Positions 1 through 7,211 of a DNA stretch of 20,687 bases are shown one piece after another. This DNA is from Actinomycetota bacterium (GTDB lineage: Bacteria; Actinomycetota; UBA4738). The translations under genes and the position numbers were made by a program. Under the pieces are notes generated by a model. The model did not search any database, had not been told where the DNA came from, and saw only the letters and a program-made list of their open reading frames with translations. The stretch is from the NCBI GenBank assembly GCA_005888465.1, contig VAYJ01000072.1, forward strand, positions 1 through 20,687. The letters run 5' to 3'. Positions within the stretch are counted from its first letter, which is position 1. Each line of letters starts with the position of its first letter.

Positions 1-1
1 G

Positions 2-1732
2 TTCGACATGGCCGTCTGCGGGCCGAACTGCATGGGCGTGATCGCGCCCGGCGGGCGAGCCTCCATGTACATCGGGACGATCCCCACCAGCCTCCTCGAC
101 GGGCACGTGGCGCTCGTCTCGCAGAGCGGGTCGGTGGTGGAGGCCGCGGTGAATATGGGCCCGAGGATCGGCTTCTCGGCGCTCGTGTCCTGCGGGAACG
201 AGACGGTCACGACCGTCGGCGACTACCTCCGGCACTTCGCGGGCGACGACGAGACCCGGGCAGTGGCGCTCTTCCTCGAGGGCTTTCGCGACCCCGCCGG
301 GTTCGTCGAGGGCGCTCGGGCGCTTCGAACCGCCAGCAAGCCGCTCGCCGTGCTGAAGGCGGGGCGGGGCGAGGCGGCCGCCGCGGCGGTCGCCGCACAC
401 TCGGGGTCGCTCGCGGGCTCGGAGGAGGTGGTCACGGGCCTCCTGCACCAACTCGGCGCGATCGGTGTGGACGACCTGGACGAGCTGTTCGAGGTCGCGG
501 AGCTCCTGGGCCACGGCCGCTTGCCGCGGGGCCGGCGGCTCTTCGTGGTCACCGACTCCGGCGGCGAGGCGAACCTCGTCGGTGACCATACTCGCGCCAT
601 CGGCCTGGAGCTTCCCGAGCCGTCGGAGCGGCTCCGCGAAGGCCTGAGGTCCCGATGGCCGCACTTCTCGTACATCGGCAACCCGATCGACCCGTGGGGC
701 GTCGATCCCGACTACCGGCCGCTGTACGCCGAGATTCTGCATGCGGCCGGACGCGAGGAGGTCGACGTGCTCGCGGTCGCGCTGGACAAGGTGACGCCCT
801 GGGCGGGCGAGAACGAGGTCGAGCTGGGGCTCGCGGCCTCCGAGGCGCTCGTTGCGGCGACCGAGGGATCGGAGGTCGTGCCCGTTTTTCTGACCGTGCA
901 CGCGACGGGGCCGGCCGCGCAGTCGGTCCGGGACCGGCTGCGCGGGGCGGGCGTGCCGCTCCTGCACGGCCTGCGCCCCGCTCTTGTGGCGGTCCGCCGG
1001 GCCTGGTACTGGCGGCTGTGGCGACCTCGGACCGAGCCCGAACGCCCCGGGGGGCCGGTCGACCTCCGGCTCGACGAGCCGGGCCCGATCCTGTCGGAGC
1101 GAGCGAGCCGCGACGTGCTAGAGCGCTACGGCGTCCCGCTCGTGCCCGCGCAGGTGGCGCGCACAGCGGCCGACGCCGTCGGCGCGGCCGAGGCGCTCGG
1201 CTACCCGGTCGTCATGAAGGCCGACGCCCCGGGCGTGGCCCACAAGCTCGCCGCCGGCCGGGTGCGGATGGGGCTCGCCACCCCGGCGCAGGTCACGCAG
1301 GCCTTCGACGCGCTCGCACCCCTTGCGCCGGACGGCGTCCTGGTCGAGGCCACCGCGACCGGCGTGGAGCTCATCTGCGGGATGCGGCGCGACCCGCTCT
1401 TTGGTCCGGTCGTCCTGCTGGGCCTCGGCGGGAGCTTCACTGAGGTCCTCCGCGACGTGGCGGTTCGCGTGCTTCCCCTCTCGCCGGAGGACCTCGACGA
1501 GATGCCGGACGAATGCGCCGTGGGGCGCGTGCTCGATGCGGCCGGCGCGGACCGGCGAGCGGCGGCCGACGTCGTCGCGGCACTCGCGCGCCTGGCGCTC
1601 GACCACCCGGAGATCGCGGAGGTCGACGTGAACCCCTTGTTCGTGAACCGAGCGGGCGCGCTCGCCGCCGACGCGCTCGTCGTTCGAGCAGACGCTAACG
1701 ACCATGGAGACGGGAAGGGGAAGCGAACGTGA
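2..1732 (+). CDS. ADP-forming acyl-CoA synthetase (acetate--CoA ligase family), 5'-truncated by window edge
   Basis: This enzyme family interconverts acyl-CoA, ADP and phosphate with free acid, CoA and ATP in the cytoplasm, conserving thioester energy as ATP. The reading frame is open at the left edge. The visible part begins inside the N-terminal CoA-binding domain at a GPNCMG motif, so roughly the first 120-130 residues lie outside the window, and the ATG at 8 is internal. Counting from that ATG, a VSQSGS loop lies near 38-43 and HSGSLAGSE near 131-139. The histidine there matches the phospho-histidine loop of the ACD alpha domain. An ATP-grasp domain fills about 360-560, with AHKLAAGRVRMGL and a late EVDVNPL motif. 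The stop overlaps the next gene's start as GTGA, which implies translational coupling. The substrate cannot be told; the kal-like neighbour suggests a short-chain acyl-CoA such as acetyl- or butyryl-CoA (inference). Confidence 0.87.
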   Translation, partial: FDMAVCGPNCMGVIAPGGRASMYIGTIPTSLLDGHVALVSQSGSVVEAAVNMGPRIGFSALVSCGNETVTTVGDYLRHFAGDDETRAVALFLEGFRDPAGFVEGARALRTASKPLAVLKAGRGEAAAAAVAAHSGSLAGSEEVVTGLLHQLGAIGVDDLDELFEVAELLGHGRLPRGRRLFVVTDSGGEANLVGDHTRAIGLELPEPSERLREGLRSRWPHFSYIGNPIDPWGVDPDYRPLYAEILHAAGREEVDVLAVALDKVTPWAGENEVELGLAASEALVAATEGSEVVPVFLTVHATGPAAQSVRDRLRGAGVPLLHGLRPALVAVRRAWYWRLWRPRTEPERPGGPVDLRLDEPGPILSERASRDVLERYGVPLVPAQVARTAADAVGAAEALGYPVVMKADAPGVAHKLAAGRVRMGLATPAQVTQAFDALAPLAPDGVLVEATATGVELICGMRRDPLFGPVVLLGLGGSFTEVLRDVAVRVLPLSPEDLDEMPDECAVGRVLDAAGADRRAAADVVAALARLALDHPEIAEVDVNPLFVNRAGALAADALVVRADANDHGDGKGKRT

Positions 1733-2121
1733 GCGAACCGATCGAGGCAAGGCTTCGGATCCGCGTGGGTTCGGAGGACGCGCACTAGGGCACCATCGCC
1801 GCGGGAGCGTTCGTCATGCAGCTCTTCGGCGACCTAGCGACCGAGATCACGGTGCACCGCGACGGCGACGAGGGGCTCCTTCGCGCCTACGAGTCGATCG
1901 AGTTCCTGGCGCCGGTGCGCCCGGGCGACTTCCTCGAGTGCCGGGCGGTCGTGATCCGCGAGGGCGCCACGTCACGCACGTTCCAGGCGGAGGCGTGGAA
2001 GGTGATCACGACCCGGCAGGACATCGGCGAGTCCGCCGCCGACGTCCTGGAGGAGCCCGTCCTGGTGGCGAAGGCCATCGGCACCACGGTCGTCCAGCGG
2101 CACCTGCAGCGGACGGGGTGA
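1729..2121 (+). pseudogene. kal: kal-like 3-aminobutyryl-CoA ammonia-lyase, interrupted by in-frame TAG at codon 20
   Basis: Kal removes ammonia from L-3-aminobutyryl-CoA to give crotonyl-CoA in the beta-lysine fermentation route; it is a small hotdog-fold protein of about 130 residues. Reading from the GTG at 1729, the frame matches this family over its whole length: an N-terminal SEDAH segment, MQLFGDLATEI, then EFLAPVRPGDF and ESAADVLEEPV. Codon 20 (1786-1788) is TAG, where the family normally has Tyr in an AHYGG motif, and the frame resumes immediately with Gly-Thr. Nothing else is disturbed, so one base change (TAC or TAT to TAG) explains it. The gene starts inside the upstream stop codon (GTGA). 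An internal restart at ATG 1816 would give a 101-residue protein without the conserved N-terminal strand. It is either a fresh nonsense mutation or a consensus/assembly error. Family recognition is from memory of motifs. Confidence 0.75.
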
Positions 2122-2128
2122 GCGGCCG

Positions 2129-3088
2129 GTGCCCGGCATGGAGCTCAGCCGGCCCGGCGAGCCCGCCTACGCGGGCGTGGCCGGCACCTTCTCGAAGCTG
2201 CCGCTCGTCCTCGACCCGGCGGACCTCGCGGGCGTGGACGTCGCGATCGTCGGGGCGCCCATCGACGAGGCCGTCAGCGCCCGGCCCGGCGCCCGTTTCG
2301 GCCCGCGCGCCATCCGCCTCGCCGACGTGAGCGGCGGCCGGTCGCGGCCGAAGGACTACGGCGACGTGCCCGTCACACCCGCCGATGCGGCGCGGAGCCA
2401 CGAGGCCCTCAAGGCGGGGGTGGCCGCGATCTGCAGCGCCGGCGTCGTGCCCATCGTCCTGGGCGGAGACCACTCGATCGCCCACCCCGATGTCGGCGCC
2501 GTCGCGGCGCACCTCAGGCCCGCCGCGCTCGGCCTGATCCACTTCGACGCGCACGCCGACAACGCACCAAGCCTCTGGGGCGTGACCCGCTCGCACGGGA
2601 CGCCGATGCGCCTGCTCGTCGAGGAAGGGTCGCTCCCGGGCGAGCGCATCGTGCAGATCGGGCTCCGCGGCTACTGGCCGGACCCCGAGGACTTCGCGTG
2701 GGCGCGGGAGCAGGGCTTCCGATGGCACCTGATGGAGGAGATCTCCGAACGCGGCATGGACGCGGTGATGGACGACGTCCTCGCCGTCGCTCGGACGTGG
2801 GATCACACGTTCCTGTCGTTCGACATCGACGTGTGCGATCCTGCCTTCGCGCCGGGGACCGGCACGCCCGAGCCGGGTGGGCTCACTGCGCGGGACGCGA
2901 TCCGGGCGGTCCGAAGGATTGCCGCGGAGGTCGGCCTCGCGGGCATGGAGGTGGTCGAGGTGTCACCGCCGTACGATCAGTCGGACATCACCGCGCTCCT
3001 CGCGCATCGCCTTGTGCTGGAGGCGCTTTCGGGCCTGGCCCTGCGCAAGCTCGGGCGCGAACCCCGGCCCGAACGATCGCGCACCTAG
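2129..3088 (+). CDS. Agmatinase-family ureohydrolase
   Basis: This is a binuclear-manganese ureohydrolase of the arginase/agmatinase superfamily, probably hydrolysing agmatine to putrescine and urea; a guanidinobutyrase or other guanidino-acid specificity is possible. The 319-residue product is of usual family length. Metal-binding motifs are all present: GGDHS with His115, DAHAD at 140-144, and DIDVCDP at 232-238, followed by GTGTPEPGG near 243. SHGTPMR near 155 matches the agmatinase substrate loop. I prefer the GTG at 2129 because GGACGGGG sits about 10 bases upstream; the ATG at 2138 would lie too far from it. It follows the kal-like gene by 7 bases and probably shares its transcript. Its stop codon overlaps the stop of the convergent channel gene. 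It would feed the polyamine degradation genes elsewhere in the window. Confidence 0.87.
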   Translation: MPGMELSRPGEPAYAGVAGTFSKLPLVLDPADLAGVDVAIVGAPIDEAVSARPGARFGPRAIRLADVSGGRSRPKDYGDVPVTPADAARSHEALKAGVAAICSAGVVPIVLGGDHSIAHPDVGAVAAHLRPAALGLIHFDAHADNAPSLWGVTRSHGTPMRLLVEEGSLPGERIVQIGLRGYWPDPEDFAWAREQGFRWHLMEEISERGMDAVMDDVLAVARTWDHTFLSFDIDVCDPAFAPGTGTPEPGGLTARDAIRAVRRIAAEVGLAGMEVVEVSPPYDQSDITALLAHRLVLEALSGLALRKLGREPRPERSRT

Positions 3089-4152
3089 AAGCGCGGCTCG
3101 TTCGCCGAGATCACGAGCAGTCGGTCGCGCGCCCCGAGGGTCTGGTCGGCAGGCGGGTTCGTGATGTAGTCGGCCCCGTCGCGGCCGATCGCGATCAGAA
3201 GGCACTCGCTCTTCTGCTTGAGCGTGGCGAGCGCGTCGCGGAACGTGACTCCGGCCAGGAACGCGGGGACGGGGACCCAGTAGAACTCGTTGCCGCCCGG
3301 GAAGGTGAGCAGCTCCTCGACGACGCGCGCGAGGCCGCGCGCGACGGCCGAGTGCGCGAGGAGCGCCCCGGTGAGATGGGCGCTCACGACGAGCTCGTCG
3401 GCCTTCGTGCGCGCGAAGTGCTCCCGGTTCTTCGAGTGCACCACCTCCACGCACGTGTAGCAGCTCGCGTTCAGCGACTCGATCGCGAGCACGGACAGGA
3501 GTGTCCGGGAGTCGGCGTCCTCGGCGTCGAGGTTCTCGAGCGAGTTGTCGGCAAGCACGATCGCGGTGCGCGCGCGATCGATGCCGGCGCGGATCAGGTC
3601 GGCGGTCTCCGTCGGGTCGCCGTGGATGAACGTCGTCAGCTCGTCTTTCGTCGGGCTCGCGGCGAGCGGGGCCAGGATGACCACGGGGCGCTGGCTCTCG
3701 TCGTCGTCCCTCCCTCGGATCTCCTTGATGATCTCCGCCCCCTTGCTGCTCCACCCGCAGATCACGATGTGATCCTTCACCCTTGCCCTCCCCATGCCGG
3801 ACGCGCGTTTGACCAGGACTCCGAACAGGTGCGACGTGAGCGCCGCGGTGATGAGCGCGATCGAGCTCGGCCGCAGCAAGTCCATCAGGTACGTGACGGC
3901 TTTCCCAGCGGGGTTCGCCAGGACGAACGGCGGCTTCGCGATGAGCGCGAGCACCACCCAGCGGATCGCCGACCATCCCGAGGTCATCCCGGGGTTGTGC
4001 CGCTCCGAGACCTCCAGCACGATCACGCCCAAGACCATCAGCGAGAAGACGATCAGGACCGCGACGGAGAGCGCCGGCCCAAGGAAGTCGTGGACCGCGT
4101 TCCAGGTCCGCAGGAACGGATGCTGGCGACGTCGGCGCGGGCGCTCGTTCAC
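3085..4152 (-). CDS. MthK-like RCK (TrkA-N) ion-channel protein with a degenerate pore
   Basis: This is a 355-residue membrane protein with the architecture of a two-transmembrane channel and a cytoplasmic RCK regulatory module. A hydrophobic helix spans about 25-47, a pore-helix-like segment about 60-80, and a second helix about 88-115. The RCK N-lobe starts with VICGWSSKG (about 130-138) and contains FIHGDPTETADL (175-186). The C-lobe ends with YITNPPADQTLGARD. ICGWS, HGDPT and the PP...D segment are the signature of the archaeal MthK channel. The pore loop reads ALIAKPPFVLANPAGK where potassium channels have TVGYGD, so the selectivity filter is missing although the frame is intact. It may be a non-selective or anion pore, a nonconducting subunit or a sensor. 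The start is GTG with only a weak Shine-Dalgarno. It shares a CTAG stop overlap with the agmatinase gene. Confidence 0.8.
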   Translation of the reverse strand: MNERPRRRRQHPFLRTWNAVHDFLGPALSVAVLIVFSLMVLGVIVLEVSERHNPGMTSGWSAIRWVVLALIAKPPFVLANPAGKAVTYLMDLLRPSSIALITAALTSHLFGVLVKRASGMGRARVKDHIVICGWSSKGAEIIKEIRGRDDDESQRPVVILAPLAASPTKDELTTFIHGDPTETADLIRAGIDRARTAIVLADNSLENLDAEDADSRTLLSVLAIESLNASCYTCVEVVHSKNREHFARTKADELVVSAHLTGALLAHSAVARGLARVVEELLTFPGGNEFYWVPVPAFLAGVTFRDALATLKQKSECLLIAIGRDGADYITNPPADQTLGARDRLLVISANEPRF

Positions 4153-4203
4153 GGGCCGAATTCTCGCCGCCCGGGGCGGGCGGGCGCCAGCGGTCGCGGC
4201 GGG

Positions 4204-5031
4204 TCAGGCCCCCGCGTAGGTGAGCAGCAGGTCCGTGAGGTAGCCGGCCAGGAAGCCGACGAGGAGCCCGATCGCCATCACGCGCGGCGTCAGCATGCGA
4301 CGGCCCACGGCGAACATCTCTGAGAGGACGTAGAGGATCGCGCCGGCGGCCAGGGTGAGGAAGAGCACGTCCACCACGTCCGAGGTGTAGCTGTATCCGG
4401 CGACCGTCCCCAGGAACGTCGGACCCCCGGCGATCAGTCCGAGGCCGATCAGGAAGCCCCACGTGGGCTTGTCGGCGTCGGCCGCGAGGGGTGCCGCGAC
4501 GCCGAACCCCTCGGTGATGTTGTGCAGGCCGAACCCGATGATCAGCGTGAGCGCGAAGGCGATCGCCCCGCGCGCGGCCGACTGCCCGATCGCCAGGCCC
4601 TCGGAGAAGTTGTGCAGGCCGAGGCCGATCGCGATCATCATCGCCAGCCGACGCCCGGCGTTCGTGACGGGGAGCGCCTCGGTCACGGCCATCGCGCCGG
4701 GCCCGGCGCTGAAGCCGGCGGTGCGGCGCCGAAGGGCGGCGTTCGCGGCGACGAGCGAGAGGAGACCGACGCAGAGCCCCAACGCGAAGGCGCCGGCGAG
4801 GAGCTGGAACCGGCCCGCGTGGCCGTGCCGCGCCTGCTGGAGCGCGGCCTCGACGGGACCGGAGGCCCCGGTGAGCACGTCCCAGAGGAGGAAGACGAGG
4901 ACCCCCGTGGCGACGGCGTTGAGGAACCCCTTCGTCTGCGACGACAGGCCCCCCACACGGGCGATGGGCAGGCCGAGGAGGATCGTCAGGCCCGCGATGG
5001 CGCCGAGCAGGACGGTCAGGCCGGCTGCCAA
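4204..5031 (-). CDS. ZIP-family divalent metal transporter
   Basis: ZIP proteins move zinc, iron or manganese into the cytoplasm; the GufA-like bacterial branch fits best here. The product has about eight hydrophobic segments. The two metal-binding helices carry HNFSEG (about 140-145) and HNITEG (170-175), the paired HNxxEG signature of the family. A His-containing loop (RHGHAG) lies between early helices. I choose the TTG at 5031, giving 275 residues, because AGAAGGGA precedes it at ideal spacing and family proteins start close to the first helix. A longer reading from ATG 5076 adds 15 polar residues and would run through the inverted repeat shared with the repressor gene. It is divergent from a DtxR/MntR-type gene 58 bases away, which suggests metal-dependent control. 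The metal is not determinable from sequence. Confidence 0.87.
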   Translation of the reverse strand: MAAGLTVLLGAIAGLTILLGLPIARVGGLSSQTKGFLNAVATGVLVFLLWDVLTGASGPVEAALQQARHGHAGRFQLLAGAFALGLCVGLLSLVAANAALRRRTAGFSAGPGAMAVTEALPVTNAGRRLAMMIAIGLGLHNFSEGLAIGQSAARGAIAFALTLIIGFGLHNITEGFGVAAPLAADADKPTWGFLIGLGLIAGGPTFLGTVAGYSYTSDVVDVLFLTLAAGAILYVLSEMFAVGRRMLTPRVMAIGLLVGFLAGYLTDLLLTYAGA

Positions 5032-5051
5032 TGAGTTCCCTTCTGAAGGCG

Positions 5052-5071
5052 ATTCGTTCTTACTTACGAAT
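5052..5071. promoter_or_regulatory. Candidate metalloregulator operator, inverted repeat ATTCGT-N8-ACGAAT
   Basis: The ZIP and DtxR/MntR-type genes are divergent, and the short space between them holds a perfect 6-base inverted repeat with an 8-base spacer in an island of AT-rich sequence (5050-5078) that stands out from its GC-rich surroundings. It lies 18 bases upstream of the repressor GTG and about 20 bases upstream of the ZIP TTG, so one bound dimer pair could cover both promoters. Size and spacing resemble DtxR/MntR operators, but the arms do not match the classical DtxR consensus. Binding by the adjacent regulator is inferred from position. Confidence 0.5.
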
Positions 5072-5089
5072 ATCATTAGAGGAGACTAA

Positions 5090-5758
5090 GTGTCAACGGA
5101 CGGTGTCTCGGCCGCGCTCAGACGCTACCTCGAGGCGATCTACTACCTCGAGGCGGAGGGCGAGAAACCGCGCCTGACCCGCATCGCCGAGTGGCTCGGC
5201 GTGTCGCTCCCGACGGTGAGCACCGCGATCGGCCGCCTGGTCGAGGCGGGGCTCCTGCGGCGGACGCCGTCGAGGACCGTCGCGTTCACCGCCGCGGGGC
5301 GCAAGCGCGGCGCGCGGATTGTACGCACCCACCGGATCGTGGAGCGGTGGCTCACCGACGAGCTCGGGCTGGACTGGCTCGAGGCCGACGCCGAAGCCGG
5401 CCGGCTGGAGCACGCCGTCTCCGAACAGGTCGCCGAGCGTCTGTTCGAACGGATGGGCCGCCCGACCACGTGCCCGCACGGCAACCCCATCCCCGGCGCG
5501 GCGGCCGCGCCCGCGGCCGAACGGCCGCTCGGGGGGCTCACGCCCGGGGAGCGCTCGAGGGTTCGACGCGTCTCCGAGGTCACCGAGCACGAGGCACCGA
5601 TGCTCCTGCGCTTCCTGGCCGATCACGGCTTCGGCCTGGGCGTGCCGGTCCGGGTGGTGAGCACCGACGCAGGCGCCGGCGCGCTCACCGTCGAGGTGGG
5701 CGGCACCCGCCGCGTTGCCATGTCGCTGGACATGGCCCAGCGCGTCTGGGTCGACTAG
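5090..5758 (+). CDS. DtxR/MntR-family metal-dependent transcriptional repressor
   Basis: This is a 222-residue cytoplasmic repressor that would bind DNA when loaded with ferrous iron or manganese. The winged helix-turn-helix occupies about 8-70, with recognition helix SLPTVSTAIGRL. The metal-binding and dimerisation domain covers about 72-138, with HRIVERWL, an AGRLEHAVSEQ segment and CPHGNPIPG. A C-terminal SH3/FeoA-like domain covers about 146-222. The position equivalent to DtxR Cys102 or MntR Glu99 is Gly104 here, while the following Glu107-His108 pair is kept, so one primary metal ligand appears to be lost or supplied elsewhere. The GTG start is supported by AGAGGAG at 5078-5084, five bases upstream. 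It is divergent from the ZIP gene with a shared inverted repeat, implying autoregulation and control of metal uptake. Confidence 0.87.
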   Translation: MSTDGVSAALRRYLEAIYYLEAEGEKPRLTRIAEWLGVSLPTVSTAIGRLVEAGLLRRTPSRTVAFTAAGRKRGARIVRTHRIVERWLTDELGLDWLEADAEAGRLEHAVSEQVAERLFERMGRPTTCPHGNPIPGAAAAPAAERPLGGLTPGERSRVRRVSEVTEHEAPMLLRFLADHGFGLGVPVRVVSTDAGAGALTVEVGGTRRVAMSLDMAQRVWVD

Positions 5759-5762
5759 CTCC

Positions 5763-7169
5763 TCAGCCGGCGAGCATCTGACAGAACTCGCCGAAGGTGT
5801 CGATGTACCGGCGGATGTCGTCCTCGGTGTGCTGCACTGAGAGCGTCCACTGCTCCTCGTCGCCCGGCGTGAGGAACACCCCGCGGTTCACCATCCACGG
5901 AAACGACGCGGCGAAGAGCGCGGGGTTCGTTTCCAGGTAGTCGCGGTAGTTGTGCAGTGGCCCCACGCGGTAGGACACGCAGCCCTTGGCGCCCAGATCC
6001 ATCGTGTGCGCCGGGATGCCGGCCTCCTCGATCGCCCGACGGCACCCATCGGCGAGCATCGTCCCGAGCTCCGCGAACCGCCGGTATGCATCCGGCGTGA
6101 GCACCTGGGTCAACGCCGCCAGGCCGGCCCGGGCCGAGAGCGGATTGCCGTTGAAGGTGCCCTGCTGCGCGGCGCCCTTGCCGATGACGCTCATGAGCGA
6201 GGCCTTGCCCCCGAAGGCGCCGATCGTGGTCCCGCCGCCGAGCGCCTTCGCGAAGCAGGCGAGATCCGGCTGCACGCCGAACCGCTCGATCGCGCCGCCC
6301 TCGGCGATCGTCGCGCCGGACTTCACTTCGTCAAAGATCAGCGCGACCCCGTGGCGGTCGCACAGCTCTCGGACGCGCTCGAGGTAGCCGGGGTCGGGCA
6401 CGACGAGCCCGATGTTCATCATGACCGGCTCCATGATGAGCGCCGCGATCTCCTCGCCGTGCGAGGAGAACAGGCTCTCGATCGCGTCGGCGTCGTTGAA
6501 GGGCACGATGATCGTGTCGTGCCACATCGCCCTCGGCACGCCGAGCGACGTCGGCCGCGTCGTGTAGGCGTGCGCCGCACCTTCGATGGACTCGCCATCG
6601 ACCGTGCGGAGCAGTCCGAGCGCATCCGCCTCGGGCACGACCGAGAAAAGGAGATGGTCCTGATGGCCGTGGTAGGAGCCCTCCATCTTGACGACGCGGT
6701 CGCGGCCCGTGGCGGCCCGGGCGACACGCAGCGCGTCCATCGTCGCCTCGGTCCCTGAGTTCACGAAGCGCATCTGCTCCAGACGGAAGCGCCGGCAGAT
6801 CTCCTCCGCAAGCGCCACCGTGACTTCAGTCGTGACCGCGAAGTGCGTGCCGGTGCTCGCGGCCTCGCCGATGGCCTTCACGATCGCCGGATGCGCGTGA
6901 CCAACGATGTTGACACCGAACCCTCCGTGGAAGTCGACGTACTCGTTGCCGTCGACGTCCCACACGCGCGAGCCGGCGCCCCTCGCCAGGTAAACGGGAT
7001 AGGGGTCGTTCGCCTGGAAGGACGACGCGACTCCCATGGGCATGCTTCGGACGGCGCGCGCGTGCAGCGCCGACGAGCCCGGCGTGCGCTCGAGCAGCCG
7101 CACGGTCTCCATTCGCGCGATCTCCTCGGCTCGCGCGGTGATGCGTTCGGTATCCATTTCTATGACCAC
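5763..7169 (-). CDS. Class III PLP aminotransferase, glutamate-1-semialdehyde aminomutase-like
   Basis: This is a 468-residue fold-type I PLP enzyme. Motifs in order are NSGTEA (137-142), YHGH (166-169), IFDEVKSG (278-285, with the PLP-ring aspartate), FAKALGGG with Schiff-base Lys308, and TFNGNPL (338-344). The GAFGG stretch after the lysine and the overall pattern resemble glutamate-1-semialdehyde 2,1-aminomutase. However, it is the last gene of a polyamine importer operon, 42 bases after potC, with no haem-synthesis genes nearby. I infer an amine or polyamine transaminase, possibly putrescine to 4-aminobutanal. The GTG at 7169 is preferred because AGGGAGG lies nine bases upstream; the ATG at 7157 is 21 bases from it. 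It converges on the DtxR-type gene with only four bases between stops. Family confidence is high, substrate confidence low. Confidence 0.85.
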   Translation of the reverse strand: MVIEMDTERITARAEEIARMETVRLLERTPGSSALHARAVRSMPMGVASSFQANDPYPVYLARGAGSRVWDVDGNEYVDFHGGFGVNIVGHAHPAIVKAIGEAASTGTHFAVTTEVTVALAEEICRRFRLEQMRFVNSGTEATMDALRVARAATGRDRVVKMEGSYHGHQDHLLFSVVPEADALGLLRTVDGESIEGAAHAYTTRPTSLGVPRAMWHDTIIVPFNDADAIESLFSSHGEEIAALIMEPVMMNIGLVVPDPGYLERVRELCDRHGVALIFDEVKSGATIAEGGAIERFGVQPDLACFAKALGGGTTIGAFGGKASLMSVIGKGAAQQGTFNGNPLSARAGLAALTQVLTPDAYRRFAELGTMLADGCRRAIEEAGIPAHTMDLGAKGCVSYRVGPLHNYRDYLETNPALFAASFPWMVNRGVFLTPGDEEQWTLSVQHTEDDIRRYIDTFGEFCQMLAG

Positions 7170-7211
7170 AGATGAGAACCTCCCTCGGGTCGGCTCGCGC
7201 GGTGCGAGCCG

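Noticed and set aside
8..10. ATG at 8 as the true start of the acyl-CoA synthetase.
   Set aside because: The GPNxMG motif lies directly after it, whereas the family has about 120 or more residues before that motif, and the frame is open to the window edge.
1786..1788. TAG in the kal-like gene as a pyrrolysine or genome-wide recoded codon.
   Set aside because: The family is not a methylamine methyltransferase, the expected residue is tyrosine, and TAG ends at least seven other genes in the window in the normal way.
2698..4323. A 541-codon plus-strand frame across the agmatinase end and the channel gene.
   Set aside because: It runs antisense or out of frame to two genes with clear motifs and has the low-complexity composition of a GC shadow frame.
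5074..5076. ATG 5076 as the start of the ZIP transporter.
   Set aside because: It lacks a Shine-Dalgarno, adds a polar tail before the first membrane helix and lies across the inverted repeat; TTG 5031 has AGAAGGGA at ideal spacing.
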